A DNA stretch of 64,000 nt from Ochrobactrum quorumnocens. GTDB lineage: Bacteria; Pseudomonadota; Alphaproteobacteria; Rhizobiales; Rhizobiaceae. The stretch covers positions 2,521,394 through 2,585,393 of the forward strand of contig NZ_CP022604.1 of the NCBI RefSeq assembly GCF_002278035.1. The letters are read 5' to 3'. The translations under genes and the position numbers were made by a program. The notes under the pieces are model-generated. The model made no database searches. It worked only from the letters and a program-made list of their open reading frames with translations, and was not told where the DNA came from. Each line of letters opens with the position of its first letter. Positions within the stretch are counted from its first letter, which is position 1. This document shows, piece after piece, positions 46,227 through 56,587 of the stretch.

Positions 46227-48368
46227 ATGTTCAACACACATAAAGTTGAAATCGAATGGGGCGGTCGTCCGCTCATTCTGGAAACCGGCAAGATTGCGCG
46301 TCAGGCTGACGGTGCAGTTCTCGCAACTTATGGCGAAACCGTCGTTCTAGCGACTGTTGTTTCTGCCAAGGAACCAAAGCCAGGTCAGGATTTCTTCCCG
46401 CTGACCGTCAACTATCAGGAAAAGACCTACGCAGCTGGTAAAATCCCAGGTGGCTTCTTCAAGCGTGAAGGTCGTCCAAGTGAAAACGAAACCCTCGTTT
46501 CGCGCCTGATCGATCGTCCGATCCGTCCGCTTTTCGTTGATGGCTACAAGAACGACACACAGGTTGTTCTGACCGTCATTCAGCACGACCTTGAAAACAA
46601 TCCCGATGTTCTGTCGATGGTTGCAGCTTCTGCTGCATTGACCATTTCCGGCGTTCCTTTCATGGGTCCGATCGGCGGCGCTCGCGTTGGTTATATCAAC
46701 GGCGAATACGTACTGAACCCGAATATCGACGAAATGCCAGAATCCAAGCTCGATCTGGTTGTTGCCGGTACTGCTGATGCTGTTCTGATGGTTGAATCGG
46801 AAGCTCAGGAACTTTCTGAAGAAGTTATGCTCGGCGCCGTTGTTTTCGGTCAGAAGGGCTTCCAGCCAGTTATCGACGCGATCATCAAGCTTGCTGAAGT
46901 TGCTGCGAAGGAACCACGCGATTTCCAGCCGGAAGATCTGTCCGACGTCGAAGCCAAGATGCTCGCAGTTGTCGAAAACGATCTGCGGGATGCATACAAG
47001 ATCACCGAAAAGCAGGCCCGGTACGTCGCTGTTGACGCTGCTAAGGCCAAAGCGAAGGCTCACTTCTTCCCAGAGGGTGTTGAAGAGCCAGAATTCTCGG
47101 CTGAGAAGTTTGCGACCGTTTTCAAGCACCTGCAGGCGAAGATTGTTCGTTGGAACATTCTCGACACAGGCAACCGCATCGATGGTCGCGATCTGTCGAC
47201 TGTTCGTGCAATCGTTTCAGAAGTCGGCCTTCTGCCACGTACCCACGGCTCGGCGCTGTTTACCCGCGGTGAAACGCAGGCAATCGTTGTTGCCACGCTC
47301 GGCACCGGCGAAGACGAACAGATGATCGATTCTCTGACCGGTACGTACAAAGAATCCTTCATGCTACATTACAACTTCCCGCCATACTCGGTTGGTGAAA
47401 CCGGCCGTATGGGTTCGCCGGGTCGTCGTGAAGTTGGCCACGGCAAGCTTGCATGGCGTGCGATCCACCCAATGCTGCCAGCAGCTGAACAGTTCCCTTA
47501 CACGATCCGTACCGTTTCCGAGATCACGGAATCCAACGGTTCTTCGTCGATGGCAACCGTTTGCGGCACGTCGCTGGCGCTGATGGATGCAGGCGTTCCA
47601 ATCACCCGCCCGGTGGCTGGTATTGCTATGGGTCTGATCAAGGAAGGCGAGCGTTTCGCGGTTCTTTCCGACATCCTGGGTGATGAAGATCACCTTGGCG
47701 ATATGGACTTCAAGGTCGCTGGTACTGAAAACGGTATCACTGCGCTCCAAATGGACATCAAGATCGACGGTATCACCGAAGAGATCATGAAGGTCGCTCT
47801 GGAACAGGCTAAGGGCGGTCGCGTTCACATCCTCGGCGAAATGAGCAAGGCTCTTTCGACGTCGCGTGAAGAACTCGGCGAATTCGCTCCACGCATCGAG
47901 GTCATGAACATTCCTACCGACAAGATCCGTGATGTTATCGGTTCGGGCGGTAAGGTTATTCGTGAAATCGTCGAAAAGACTGGCGCGAAGATCAACATCG
48001 AAGACGATGGTACGGTCAAGATCGCTTCGTCGAACGGCAAGGAAATCGAAGCCGCCAAGAAGTGGATTCATTCGATTGTTGCTGAGCCAGAAGTTGGCGA
48101 AATCTACGAAGGTACGGTTGTTAAGACCGCTGACTTCGGCGCGTTCGTAAACTTCTTCGGCCCACGTGACGGTCTGGTTCACATCTCGCAGCTCGCTTCC
48201 GACCGCGTTGCCAAGACCACTGACGTGGTTAAGGAAGGCCAGAAAGTCTGGGTCAAGCTCATGGGCTTTGACGAACGTGGCAAGGTTCGCCTGTCGATGA
48301 AGGTTGTCGATCAGGAAACCGGCAAGGAAGTTGTTGCAGAAAAGAAGGCAGAAGCTGACGCTGAATAA
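46227..48368 (+). CDS. pnp: Polyribonucleotide nucleotidyltransferase (PNPase)
   Basis: Phosphorolytic 3'-5' exoribonuclease of 713 residues, a homotrimer and part of the RNA degradosome. Two RNase PH-like domains flank a helical linker; [15 protein letters not shown] and [16 protein letters not shown] are catalytic-core blocks. The KH domain (about 560-615; [14 protein letters not shown]) and S1 domain (about 622-690; [17 protein letters not shown]) bind RNA. Intact. Confidence 0.98.
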   Translation: MFNTHKVEIEWGGRPLILETGKIARQADGAVLATYGETVVLATVVSAKEPKPGQDFFPLTVNYQEKTYAAGKIPGGFFKREGRPSENETLVSRLIDRPIRPLFVDGYKNDTQVVLTVIQHDLENNPDVLSMVAASAALTISGVPFMGPIGGARVGYINGEYVLNPNIDEMPESKLDLVVAGTADAVLMVESEAQELSEEVMLGAVVFGQKGFQPVIDAIIKLAEVAAKEPRDFQPEDLSDVEAKMLAVVENDLRDAYKITEKQARYVAVDAAKAKAKAHFFPEGVEEPEFSAEKFATVFKHLQAKIVRWNILDTGNRIDGRDLSTVRAIVSEVGLLPRTHGSALFTRGETQAIVVATLGTGEDEQMIDSLTGTYKESFMLHYNFPPYSVGETGRMGSPGRREVGHGKLAWRAIHPMLPAAEQFPYTIRTVSEITESNGSSSMATVCGTSLALMDAGVPITRPVAGIAMGLIKEGERFAVLSDILGDEDHLGDMDFKVAGTENGITALQMDIKIDGITEEIMKVALEQAKGGRVHILGEMSKALSTSREELGEFAPRIEVMNIPTDKIRDVIGSGGKVIREIVEKTGAKINIEDDGTVKIASSNGKEIEAAKKWIHSIVAEPEVGEIYEGTVVKTADFGAFVNFFGPRDGLVHISQLASDRVAKTTDVVKEGQKVWVKLMGFDERGKVRLSMKVVDQETGKEVVAEKKAEADAE

Positions 48369-48370
48369 CG

Positions 48371-48425
48371 CTTGATCCCAAAAAGTTACAGACTTTTTGG
48401 ATAAGATCATGCGGTAAGCGAAACG
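48371..48425. repeat. Dispersed repeat after pnp
   Basis: GATCCCAAAAAGTTACAGAC / TTTTTGGATAAGATCATGCG: CCAAAAAGT pairs with ACTTTTTGG. It begins directly after the pnp stop codon. Confidence 0.65.
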
Positions 48426-48443
48426 CTGTCTCTATCAAACTAT

Positions 48444-48473
48444 AAAAGCGCGCTTAAAAGGCGCGCTTTTTTG
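48444..48473 (+). terminator. Terminator after pnp
   Basis: Perfect stem AAAAGCGCGC / GCGCGCTTTT with a seven-base loop and T tail. Confidence 0.88.
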
Positions 48474-48508
48474 TTGCACGTGAATCAATTCAAGACCATG
48501 GATGAGCC

Positions 48509-49531
48509 ATGATGACACCGGCACAAAAAACACTCTTTCTTCCCTTCGATCAGGGGATTCTGGACCTTCCCGAGGAAGGGCAAACCTATCTTGGCTGTGG
48601 TATCGCTGCAGACCGTCTGCTTGAGGACGAATGGAGGCGGGCTTTAACCTGCCTGCAACCTTGGCGACCTGATTGGCTTGCGCTGAAAAAGGAAGGCTTT
48701 CAGGTTGAGCCAAGGCTTGCTGCAGACACGCGTTATTCCGGTGGGTTGCTCCTGCTCGGAAAACACCGCGGACGCAACGAAGCGTGGTTTTCGGAGCTTC
48801 TGGCGCGTGTTGAGCCGGGCGGCTGGATCGTCGTCTCCGGCGACAAAAAGCTCGGCGTCGATAGTTTCCGCAAATGGGTCGGCAATATCGCAGAAATCAG
48901 TGACAGGCTTTCCAAGAACCACGCAGTCTCATTCTGGCTTCAACGCCCTGCTGATCTCAGCGACGATTTCATTGCGGCCCTGCGTCCGCCGGAAAGTGTG
49001 ATCGATGATGTATTCCGCACCGAACCCGGCATGTTCTCGCATGGCGCGATCGATAAGGGATCGGCACTGCTGGTCCCACATATGGAGAAGATCGTTTTCG
49101 GTAACGTTGCCGATCTTGGCGCAGGTTGGGGCTATCTCGCGGCACAGAGCCTCAAATATGCCGACCGCATCAAGAGTATTGATCTTTTTGAGGCTGATTA
49201 CGAGGCGCTGGAAGCCGCACGCGGTAATCTGGAATGTCTTGGCGCATCCGTGCCGCTCTCGTTCAATTGGTTTGATGTGACGAGCGAAAAAATGGCGGGT
49301 ATTTATGATACCGTGATCATGAACCCGCCCTTCCATGAAGGTCGTGCAACCGACGTGTCGCTTGGGCAGACATTTATCGCTGCAGCTGCTTCGCGACTCA
49401 AGATCGGTGGTCGTCTATTGATGGTCGCAAACCGTCAGTTGCCCTACGAGGTGACGCTCAAGAGCCTGTTCAAGAATGTGACCGTTCTTGAAGATGCCAA
49501 GGGCTTCAAAATATTCGATGCTAAGAAATGA
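48509..49531 (+). CDS. rsmC: RsmC-like rRNA/DNA methyltransferase
   Basis: A 340-residue two-domain methyltransferase of the RsmC/RlmG type (16S rRNA m2G1207 or 23S equivalent). The N-terminal half is a degenerate methyltransferase-like domain; the C-terminal half has the SAM site ADLGAGWGYLAAQSL and catalytic NPPFHEG. Which ribosomal guanine it modifies cannot be fixed from sequence. The longer alternative name is class I SAM-dependent methyltransferase. Confidence 0.88.
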   Translation: MMTPAQKTLFLPFDQGILDLPEEGQTYLGCGIAADRLLEDEWRRALTCLQPWRPDWLALKKEGFQVEPRLAADTRYSGGLLLLGKHRGRNEAWFSELLARVEPGGWIVVSGDKKLGVDSFRKWVGNIAEISDRLSKNHAVSFWLQRPADLSDDFIAALRPPESVIDDVFRTEPGMFSHGAIDKGSALLVPHMEKIVFGNVADLGAGWGYLAAQSLKYADRIKSIDLFEADYEALEAARGNLECLGASVPLSFNWFDVTSEKMAGIYDTVIMNPPFHEGRATDVSLGQTFIAAAASRLKIGGRLLMVANRQLPYEVTLKSLFKNVTVLEDAKGFKIFDAKK

Positions 49532-49535
49532 AATG

Positions 49536-49566
49536 AAAAAAGGCCGCCGATGAGGCGGCCTTTTCT
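49536..49566. terminator. Bidirectional terminator between rsmC-like gene and fabI
   Basis: AAAAAAGGCCGCC / GGCGGCCTTTT with a GATGA-type loop serves two convergent genes. Confidence 0.9.
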
Positions 49567-49579
49567 TTAATTGTTTGGC

Positions 49580-50398
49580 TTATTCACCGCGTTCAGCGTC
49601 TGAGCTTTTCAGCTCTTCCAGCGTTGGCATCGAAACGATGTTGTAACCGGAATCCACATAATGGATTTCACCGGTGACACCGCTCGAAAGATCAGACAGC
49701 AAATAGAGTGCCGATTTGCCGACATCGTCAATATCGACGGTGCGGCGCAGCGGCGAATTGCGGCGCTGATAGCTGAAGATTGCGCGTGCATCACCAATAC
49801 CAGCACCGGCCAGCGTGCGAACCGGACCAGCCGAGATCGCGTTTACGCGAATCCCTTGCGGACCGTAATCGGCAGCCAGATAACGAACCATTGCTTCGAG
49901 GGCTGCCTTGGCAACACCCATGACATTGTAATTCGGGATCGTGCGGGTGGAACCGCCATAGGTCAGCGTCAGGATCGAACCACCGTCCTTCATGAGCTTT
50001 TCTGCGCGCTGCGCCATTTCCGTGAAGGAGTAGGCGGAAATCACCATTGTACGGCTGAAATTTTCGCGCGTGGTGACGTCTGCATAGCGGCCCTTCAGTT
50101 CGGTCTTATCGGAGAAGCCGATGGCGTGAACGATGAAGTCGAGCTTTCCCCACTTCTTCTCGATTTCAGCGAAAACGGTATCGACCGATGTGATATCTTC
50201 AACATCGCAAGGCAGGACGAAATCCGAACCAACCTGTTCGGCCAGCGGCTTCACGCGCTTGCCGAGTGCATCACCCTGATAGGTGAATGCGAGTTCTGCG
50301 CCCTGTGCCGCGAGTTGCTTTGAAATTCCCCAAGCCAGCGAGTGGTTATTCGCGACCCCCATAATGAGGCCGCGTTTTCCTTGCATCAGACCTTCCAT
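49580..50398 (-). CDS. fabI: Enoyl-[acyl-carrier-protein] reductase FabI
   Basis: NADH-dependent last step of each fatty-acid elongation cycle, 272 residues. GVANNHSLAWGIS is the dinucleotide loop; catalytic Tyr and Lys are in YNVMGVAKAALEAM (Tyr-x6-Lys). C-terminal ISAGPVRTLAGAGIGD is the substrate-loop region and target of triclosan-type inhibitors. It is 14 bases after fabB in the fabA-fabB-fabI operon. Confidence 0.96.
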   Translation of the reverse strand: MEGLMQGKRGLIMGVANNHSLAWGISKQLAAQGAELAFTYQGDALGKRVKPLAEQVGSDFVLPCDVEDITSVDTVFAEIEKKWGKLDFIVHAIGFSDKTELKGRYADVTTRENFSRTMVISAYSFTEMAQRAEKLMKDGGSILTLTYGGSTRTIPNYNVMGVAKAALEAMVRYLAADYGPQGIRVNAISAGPVRTLAGAGIGDARAIFSYQRRNSPLRRTVDIDDVGKSALYLLSDLSSGVTGEIHYVDSGYNIVSMPTLEELKSSDAERGE

Positions 50399-50412
50399 AT
50401 TGTCCCTCTCCG

Positions 50413-51636
50413 TCAGCTCTGATAGCGCTGGAAGACCAGCGTTGCATTGGTGCCACCAAATCCAAACGAGTTGGAGAGCACGGTATTGAGCTGAGCATTA
50501 TCGATGCGTTTGCGAACGATAGGCATATCCGCGAATGCAGGATCCAGTTCTTCGATATGAGCGCTTTCGCAGATGAAATTGTTCTGCATCATCAAAAGCG
50601 AGTAGATGGCTTCCTGCACGCCTGTGGCACCCAGCGAGTGACCGGTCAGCGATTTGGTAGCCGCAATTGGCGGACAGGCATCGCCTGAGCCGAAAATCTG
50701 GCGAATCGCATCGATTTCCGGTGCATCACCTGCGGGCGTCGAGGTCGCATGTGGATTGATATAGTCGATCTTGCCTTTGACGGTCGAGAGCGCCATCTTC
50801 ATGCAGCGCACGGCACCTTCGCCCGATGGGGCAACCATGTCGTAGCCGTCAGAAGTTGCGCCGTAACCGACGATCTCGCCATAAATCTTGGCACCACGCG
50901 CAAGCGCAGTTTCCAGATCTTCCAGCACGAGAACGCCAGCACCGCCGGCGATAACGAAGCCATCGCGGTTCTTGTCATAAGCGCGCGAAGCTTTGTCAGG
51001 CGTGTCGTTATATTTGGACGACATCGCACCCATGGCATCAAACAGCACTGAAAGGGTCCAGTCGAGGTCCTCACAGCCGCCCGCGAAAACGCGGTCCTGC
51101 TTGCCATACTGGATCATTTCATAGGCATTGCCGATACAATGATTCGACGTCGCACAAGCAGACGAAATCGAATAATTCACGCCCTTGATCTTGAAGAAGG
51201 TTGCAAGCGTTGCCGATGCTGTCGAGCTCATGGCTTTCGGCACGGCAAACGGTCCAACGCGCTTCGGACCCTTTTCACGGGTGATGTCGGCACTATCGAC
51301 AATCGTGCGTGTAGAAGGACCGCCCGAACCCATGATGATACCGGTACGATCATTTGAGACTTCGTCTTCCGAAAGTCCCGCATCGGCAATCGCCTGATCC
51401 ATGGCGATGTGATTCCATGCCGTGCCACGACCATGAAAACGCATGGCGCGGCGGTCAACGAGAGCCTCGACATCGATCTTGGGGGTGCCGTGAACCTGGC
51501 AACGGAAACCGAGTTCGGCATATTCCTCAGCGCGTGAGATGCCGGACTTGGCATCGCGCAGCGAGGCCGTGACCTCTTCGGTGTTATTTCCAATTGAGGA
51601 TACAATCCCCATACCCGTTACGACCACACGCCGCAT
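50413..51636 (-). CDS. fabB: 3-oxoacyl-ACP synthase I FabB
   Basis: Condensing enzyme for unsaturated fatty-acid synthesis, 407 residues. The Cys-His-His triad is in [23 protein letters not shown] and [12 protein letters not shown]. The direct neighbours fabA and fabI on the same strand confirm FabB rather than FabF. Starts [16 protein letters not shown] at 51636, 148 bases after fabA. Confidence 0.96.
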   Translation of the reverse strand: MRRVVVTGMGIVSSIGNNTEEVTASLRDAKSGISRAEEYAELGFRCQVHGTPKIDVEALVDRRAMRFHGRGTAWNHIAMDQAIADAGLSEDEVSNDRTGIIMGSGGPSTRTIVDSADITREKGPKRVGPFAVPKAMSSTASATLATFFKIKGVNYSISSACATSNHCIGNAYEMIQYGKQDRVFAGGCEDLDWTLSVLFDAMGAMSSKYNDTPDKASRAYDKNRDGFVIAGGAGVLVLEDLETALARGAKIYGEIVGYGATSDGYDMVAPSGEGAVRCMKMALSTVKGKIDYINPHATSTPAGDAPEIDAIRQIFGSGDACPPIAATKSLTGHSLGATGVQEAIYSLLMMQNNFICESAHIEELDPAFADMPIVRKRIDNAQLNTVLSNSFGFGGTNATLVFQRYQS

Positions 51637-51784
51637 CGCGTTCTCCTTTACACCTGTTCCGTGAGATCAACCGGTGAAGGCTGACCGTTGTACCCGGTTA
51701 CATAGGTGCGATCTTCGCATGTTTTGAGCGCGGCTGCATGAAAACTCGATATTTTTTGCAGTCGCGCCCGTGAATTGTAGATGA

Positions 51785-52309
51785 TCAGGCGCTTTGGGCG
51801 TCGCCATCTTTTGACAAGCCGACTCGTAGGTCGCTGGCTTTGTAGATTGTTTCGCCATCGGCTTTCAGCCAGCCGTCAGCCGTTCCCAGCACCAGACGGC
51901 CACGCATGACGCGCTTGAAATCGATGCCATATTGCAGAAGCTTGGTGTGAGGGCGAACCATGCCCTTGAACTTCACTTCACCGGTGGACAGCGCCATGCC
52001 GCGGCCCGGCTCACCGAGCCAACCGAGGAAGAAGCCTGTCAGCTGCCACATGCCATCGAGGCCAAGGCAGCCCGGCATGATTGGATTGCCCTGAAAATGG
52101 CATGGGAAATACCAGTCGTTGGGGCTTACATCGTATTCGGCACGGATAAAGCCCTTGTCGAACTCCCCGCCGGTTTCGGAAATTTCGGTGATGCGATGCA
52201 CCATCAGCATTGGTGGCAGGGGGAGCTGTGCATTGCCGGGACCGAACAACTCGCCGCGTGCGCAGCTGAGGAGCTCTTCATACCCGTAGCTCGATTTCTG
52301 TTCTGCCAT
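51785..52309 (-). CDS. fabA: 3-hydroxydecanoyl-ACP dehydratase/isomerase FabA
   Basis: Hot-dog enzyme that dehydrates 3-hydroxydecanoyl-ACP and isomerises trans-2 to cis-3-decenoyl-ACP, the branch point to unsaturated fatty acids. The catalytic His and Asp are in [21 protein letters not shown] split as [11 protein letters not shown] and LGLDGMW. 174 residues, normal. ATG 52309 has GGGAGG five bases upstream, so the frame's earlier start at 52330 is rejected. Divergent from irr. Confidence 0.96.
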   Translation of the reverse strand: MAEQKSSYGYEELLSCARGELFGPGNAQLPLPPMLMVHRITEISETGGEFDKGFIRAEYDVSPNDWYFPCHFQGNPIMPGCLGLDGMWQLTGFFLGWLGEPGRGMALSTGEVKFKGMVRPHTKLLQYGIDFKRVMRGRLVLGTADGWLKADGETIYKASDLRVGLSKDGDAQSA

Positions 52310-52572
52310 TACGCCTCCCTTGAGGATCATTCTGATGTGGTCATTCCTGTTGTCAGGACCGACCGGGTTGTCGTCGTTTCCGGAACATCCCTAACACAGT
52401 CTGTTTCCGGCAGTAAAATATTGCAGAGGGTTTTCCCAAAAAAGCAGGGAATTACCATGCCTATTGATACTTAATTCGCAACGGCATATATCAATGTCAG
52501 TAGGCAATGGGCAACAGCCCGTTCAATGTTTGACGAAATTGCTACAAGCTTGTGACGGATCCAAGGGTGAAT

Positions 52573-53013
52573 ATGCAGAATTATCATGCCCACCACTCGA
52601 TGGTTTCAATGGAAGAACGACTTCGCGGCGCTGGTTTGCGCCCGACGCGTCAGCGTGTTTCGCTCGCCAACCTGATCTATGCTCAGGGCGATCGCCACCT
52701 GTCCGCTGAAGACCTTCATGAAGAAGCGGTGCTCGCCGATGTACCGGTTTCGCTTGCGACCGTCTACAACACGCTGCATCAGTTTACCGAAGCCGGTATG
52801 CTGCGCATTATCGCGGTTGAGGGGTCGAAAACCTATTTCGATACCAATATTTCCGATCACCAGCATTTCTTCCTCGAAGGGGAGAATGTGGTTTTCGATA
52901 TTCCGCATGGTGAGCGCGGCCAGCCGACGGTTTCCAATATGCCCGAAGCACCTGAAGGTATGGAAATCGTCAATGTGGATATTATCGTCCGCCTGCGCCG
53001 TAAAACGCGCTAA
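52573..53013 (+). CDS. irr: Iron response regulator Irr (Fur family)
   Basis: Fur-superfamily regulator, 146 residues. The winged helix (LRGAGLRPTRQRVSLANLI, SLATVYNTLHQF) is followed by the dimerisation domain with DHQHFFLEGENVVFD, matching the histidine-rich haem-sensing region of Irr rather than the HHHHH of Fur. In Rhizobiales Irr controls haem and iron genes and is degraded or inactivated with haem. No N-terminal GCP haem-regulatory motif is present, as in Brucella. ATG 52573 chosen for AAGGG six bases upstream. Next to fabA, the usual location. Confidence 0.93.
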   Translation: MQNYHAHHSMVSMEERLRGAGLRPTRQRVSLANLIYAQGDRHLSAEDLHEEAVLADVPVSLATVYNTLHQFTEAGMLRIIAVEGSKTYFDTNISDHQHFFLEGENVVFDIPHGERGQPTVSNMPEAPEGMEIVNVDIIVRLRRKTR

Positions 53014-53035
53014 GCGTTCCGATATCGATTTTGAG

Positions 53036-53061
53036 AAAGCGGTCTTCTGGACCGCTTTTTG
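53036..53061 (+). terminator. Terminator after irr
   Basis: AAAGCGGTC / GACCGCTTT with a TTCTG loop followed by TT. Confidence 0.85.
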
Positions 53062-53176
53062 TTGCGCATCGTGGTCTAAAGTGATTCATCCGCCCCATCA
53101 CCTTTCACAGGCGCATTTAACGCTGACCTCCCAACCAAGCATAAATGTGTCGAAAACGATTTGACTGGAGACATCT

Positions 53177-53956
53177 ATGCGTAAGTTGATCATTGCGGCC
53201 ACCGCATTCGCGCTATTCTCAACCGGGAGTGCTTTCGCTGAGAAGATTCGCATTGGAGTGACACCCGGTCCGCACGCGCAGATCATGGAAAAGGTCAAGG
53301 AAGTCGCAGCCGCCAAGGGCGTCGAGATCGATATTCAGGAATTTTCTGATTATGTGATTCCCAACATGGCTTTGGCTGATGGTTCGCTTGAGGCAAATTC
53401 GTTCCAGCATCAGCCTTATCTCGATAATCAGGTAGCAGATCGCGGCTTTCCGATTGAAACGGTAGCGCCGACGGTCAACTTCCCGATGGGCATGTATTCC
53501 AAGAAACTGAAGAATGTTTCCGAGCTGGCAGACGGTTCCACCATTGCTATTCCAAACGATCCGACCAATGGTGGCCGTGCACTTCTGGTGCTCGCCGATA
53601 ATGGACTCATCAAGCTTGATGCTGCCAAGGGCCTGAAGGTTACGTCCATTGATGTAACGGAAAATCCGAAGAACTTGAAGTTTGTGGAACTGGATGCCGC
53701 ACAGTTGCCTCGCTCGCTTGAAGATGTGGACGCTGCTGTCATCAACACCAACTACGCTTTGGAAGCTGGCCTGAACCCGGCAGGTGACGCACTTATCCGC
53801 GAAGGTGAAAAAGCACCTTACGTGAATGTGCTGGTCGTCCGTACGGCTGACAAGGATGCCGAATGGGTAAAGACGCTGATTAGCACCTATCATAGCCCGG
53901 AAGTGAAGCAGTTTATCGCTGAAACCTTCAAGGGCTCGGTAATCCCGGCCTGGTAA
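53177..53956 (+). CDS. NlpA/MetQ-type substrate-binding protein
   Basis: ABC-importer binding protein of the MetQ/NlpA family, 259 residues, usually for methionine. KIRIGVTPGPHAQIMEKVKE opens the mature protein; FQHQPYLDNQ and GSTIAIPNDPTNGGRAL are the family signature blocks. A signal peptide ends near residue 21 (FSTGSAFA), and there is no lipobox cysteine, so it is a free periplasmic protein. No metN or metI gene lies nearby: an orphan component. Ligand is inferred only. Confidence 0.9.
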   Translation: MRKLIIAATAFALFSTGSAFAEKIRIGVTPGPHAQIMEKVKEVAAAKGVEIDIQEFSDYVIPNMALADGSLEANSFQHQPYLDNQVADRGFPIETVAPTVNFPMGMYSKKLKNVSELADGSTIAIPNDPTNGGRALLVLADNGLIKLDAAKGLKVTSIDVTENPKNLKFVELDAAQLPRSLEDVDAAVINTNYALEAGLNPAGDALIREGEKAPYVNVLVVRTADKDAEWVKTLISTYHSPEVKQFIAETFKGSVIPAW

Positions 53957-53983
53957 TAGTTGGGTTAATCTGAAATGCCGGAG

Positions 53984-54010
53984 CGGGGCGAGTGATCGCC
54001 CCGTTTTTTT
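53984..54010. terminator. Terminator after the NlpA-type gene
   Basis: CGGGGCGA / TCGCCCCG with GTGA loop and an eight-T run; also placed to end the convergent GNAT gene. Confidence 0.92.
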
Positions 54011-54458
54011 AATCTTTCAATTGCATCTCGATATTGGCAAAGGGAAAACCGTTATCGTCTTCAGCACGACGGCTGATTTCCTGAAAGCCGAGTTGCTTAT
54101 AGAAGCGGTATGCTCTTTCATTATTGACATAAACTTCGAGCGAAAGTTCGCCCTTCATCGCCAAAGCGTAGGCAATCAACCTACGCCCTATGCCATGGCC
54201 TTGAGCGGCTGGATTGACGAACAAGCCGCCGATGAAACTGCCCAGTAGGCCGATAAAGCCGACAGGCTTGTTATCTATGATAGCAACCCAAGTCTCAGCC
54301 TTTTCGAGATAGACGTCTTCGATCAGCTTTTGTTGATCGCGAAGCAGGTCTGATCCCAGAAATGCATGAGCTTCAAGAGAAGCGCGATACCAGATTGACG
54401 ATAAGGTTTCTTTGTCCGCAGCCTCATAGGCACGGATCGTTACCGACATATTTTTCAT
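54009..54458 (-). CDS. GNAT-family N-acetyltransferase
   Basis: A 149-residue acetyltransferase. The acetyl-CoA loop is NPAAQGHGIGRRLIAYA, with LEVYVNNERAYRFYKQLGFQE near the C-terminus. The substrate is unknown. Start ATG 54458 (MKNMSVTIRAYE) is more family-like than the frame's extension to 54500; ATG 54449 is possible. Its stop is directly in the terminator shared with the convergent gene. Confidence 0.85.
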   Translation of the reverse strand: MKNMSVTIRAYEAADKETLSSIWYRASLEAHAFLGSDLLRDQQKLIEDVYLEKAETWVAIIDNKPVGFIGLLGSFIGGLFVNPAAQGHGIGRRLIAYALAMKGELSLEVYVNNERAYRFYKQLGFQEISRRAEDDNGFPFANIEMQLKD

Positions 54459-54627
54459 GATTATTCCAGAGTTTTGGTATGCACAAATATCCCACCGCAA
54501 CGGTGGGGTTCAAATCCGTTAAAACGGCAGCGATGAACTTCTGCGCATAAAACTCCTTCTTAATTTGTTTGAGAGAAGTACCGTCACTGGCACTCACTCG
54601 TCAAGCGTCGACGTTTGCTTTCGTGGA

Positions 54628-55200
54628 TCAGTCGAAAACTTCGTCGGGGTAAACGCCCCAGAGATCGGATTGTTTGATCCAGCCGCGAGTGCCCTGCATG
54701 TCCATTCGACACCACTGGCCATTGCATTGGCGAACTGTGCCGATCACATTGGGTTCGATTTCTGCCGCAAGCCCCGAGGTTTCGGTTGGGTCGCGATGCA
54801 TGGTGATCATCGAACCTTCATTATTCTTGAGCCATGGTGCGGTGATTGCTGTGCGCTTGCCCGACAGAAGTGACTGATAAACCCAGCCTTCTGTGCCATC
54901 AGCATCGCGAATGCGGCGCCAGTTGTCGTATTCCTGAATGATTTCGACAGGCAGACCCGACTTCATAAAGAGCCAGGACACGGCATAGTCACGGCCCGGC
55001 CCCACGCGCAAGTTGACGCGCGCAGGCTTGAGACTCACAAAGCGTGGCACGGGCAGGCCACTTGCGCCCAGTGTCGTGCCTGATGTCGCTTGAGCCATTG
55101 CGGCATGTTGGTGCGATGCGCCAAGCGGTCCAATGACCAGCAGCATTACGATGCTGCCAAGCACTGCCATAAAAAAGCGTTGCGAAAGTACTCGGTACAA
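54628..55200 (-). CDS. Exported SH3-domain protein
   Basis: A 190-residue protein. A signal peptide spans about residues 1-38 (hydrophobic MAVLGSIVMLLVIGPLGAS). Two bacterial SH3-like parts follow: PARVNLRVGPGRDYAVSWLF (about 63-85) with WVYQSLLSG, and a second part ending in RGWIKQSDLWGVYPDE. Such proteins bind cell wall peptide in the periplasm; no catalytic domain is present. Role unknown. Confidence 0.85.
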   Translation of the reverse strand: MYRVLSQRFFMAVLGSIVMLLVIGPLGASHQHAAMAQATSGTTLGASGLPVPRFVSLKPARVNLRVGPGRDYAVSWLFMKSGLPVEIIQEYDNWRRIRDADGTEGWVYQSLLSGKRTAITAPWLKNNEGSMITMHRDPTETSGLAAEIEPNVIGTVRQCNGQWCRMDMQGTRGWIKQSDLWGVYPDEVFD

Positions 55201-55580
55201 TTCTGACCTCTCGCCGTCCTGTCATGTCGAGCAGTTTCAGGGCAAGGGGGAGGGACCGACTGAAACTCTGAAAACGAATAACTACACGGTTTTCCCGCTT
55301 GTGATCGAAAAACAGGTACAAGAGTTTTGGCTTTTGCATGCCTGTGAGGAATGCTGAGACTGCTCTGTTGCCATTTTACGATTCTGTTTTTCTTTGTCTT
55401 TGCCGCGCCGCCTTGCTAGAGATGTGCAGCCGAAGCAATATCCCATATTGCACCTTCTTGGTTAAGGAGGTCTCAACGCGGGATATTGGTTAAAGGATTT
55501 TCAGGAATTGTGAACCGCGTTTTGCGCCTGAAAATGCTTGAAAGCGACTTTTAGAGCTTTGCTCAAAAAATGGGGTGGAG

Positions 55581-56585
55581 ATGTCGAACAAAAAGAAGCC
55601 ACTGGTGGTTCTTACCCGAAAACTGCCGGACCCGGTTGAAACCCGAATGCGGGAATTGTTCGACGCACGTTTAAATATAGACGACCATCGCATGTCACAG
55701 CCTGAAATCATCGCTGCGATGAAAGAGGCTGATGTTCTCGTACCCTGCATCACTGATGTGATCGATGCGGCTGCGATTGAGCAGGCGGGACCAAATCTCA
55801 AACTGATCGCCAATTTCGGCAATGGCGTTGATAATATTGACGTGGCTGCAGCTGCAAAACGAGGCATTACGGTCACCAACACACCCAACGTGCTGACTGA
55901 AGACACTGCCGACATGACTTTAGCGCTGCTACTGATGGTGCCTCGGAGGCTCGTTGAGGGCGCGAATGTACTGAACGAGCGCGATGGAGAATGGCCGGGC
56001 TGGTCGCCGACATGGATGCTGGGACGCCGCATCTGGGGCAAACGCCTCGGTATCGTCGGGATGGGCCGCATTGGTACTGCCGTCGCACGGCGCGCTAAGG
56101 CTTTTGGCCTCTCGATCCATTATCACAACCGCAAGCGTGTCAGCGCGCAGGTCGAGGAAGAGCTGGAGGCGACCTATTGGGACAGTCTCGACCAGATGCT
56201 AGCTCGCATGGACATCATTTCGGTCAATTGCCCATCAACACCGGCAACATTTCACCTGCTTTCAGCCCGCAGAATAGCGCTCATGCAGCCGACAGCCTAT
56301 CTGGTCAATACGGCGCGTGGTCAGATTATCGATGAGAATGCGCTGGTCGAGCTGATCGAACAGGGCAAGATTGCGGGCGCGGGGCTCGATGTGTTCGAGC
56401 ATGAACCGGCCGTCAATCCGCAGCTTCTTTCGCTTGCTGAAAAAGGCAAGGTCGTTTTGCTGCCGCATATGGGGTCGGCCACGATCGAAGGCCGTGTGGA
56501 TATGGGCGACAAGGTGATTATCAATATCCGGGCTTTCGTCGATGGGCATCGCCCACCGGATCGTGTCCTGCCTAATCGTGTTTGA
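55581..56585 (+). CDS. gyaR: D-2-hydroxyacid dehydrogenase (glyoxylate/hydroxypyruvate reductase type)
   Basis: NAD(P)H-dependent reductase, 334 residues. NAD-binding motif GIVGMGRIGTAVARRAKAFG; catalytic Arg in VNTARGQIID, Glu in DVFEHEPAVN, His in LLPHMGSAT. This pattern is typical of glyoxylate reductase (GyaR/GhrB). Start ATG 55581 with GGGGTGGAG upstream, though 55575 is also open. It stands alone between SH3 and hydrolase genes that lie on the other strand. Confidence 0.9.
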   Translation: MSNKKKPLVVLTRKLPDPVETRMRELFDARLNIDDHRMSQPEIIAAMKEADVLVPCITDVIDAAAIEQAGPNLKLIANFGNGVDNIDVAAAAKRGITVTNTPNVLTEDTADMTLALLLMVPRRLVEGANVLNERDGEWPGWSPTWMLGRRIWGKRLGIVGMGRIGTAVARRAKAFGLSIHYHNRKRVSAQVEEELEATYWDSLDQMLARMDIISVNCPSTPATFHLLSARRIALMQPTAYLVNTARGQIIDENALVELIEQGKIAGAGLDVFEHEPAVNPQLLSLAEKGKVVLLPHMGSATIEGRVDMGDKVIINIRAFVDGHRPPDRVLPNRV

Positions 56586-56587
56586 AG

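Noticed and set aside
47364..48410. 348-codon open frame antisense to pnp
   Set aside because: Shadow of pnp codons with no family-like content.
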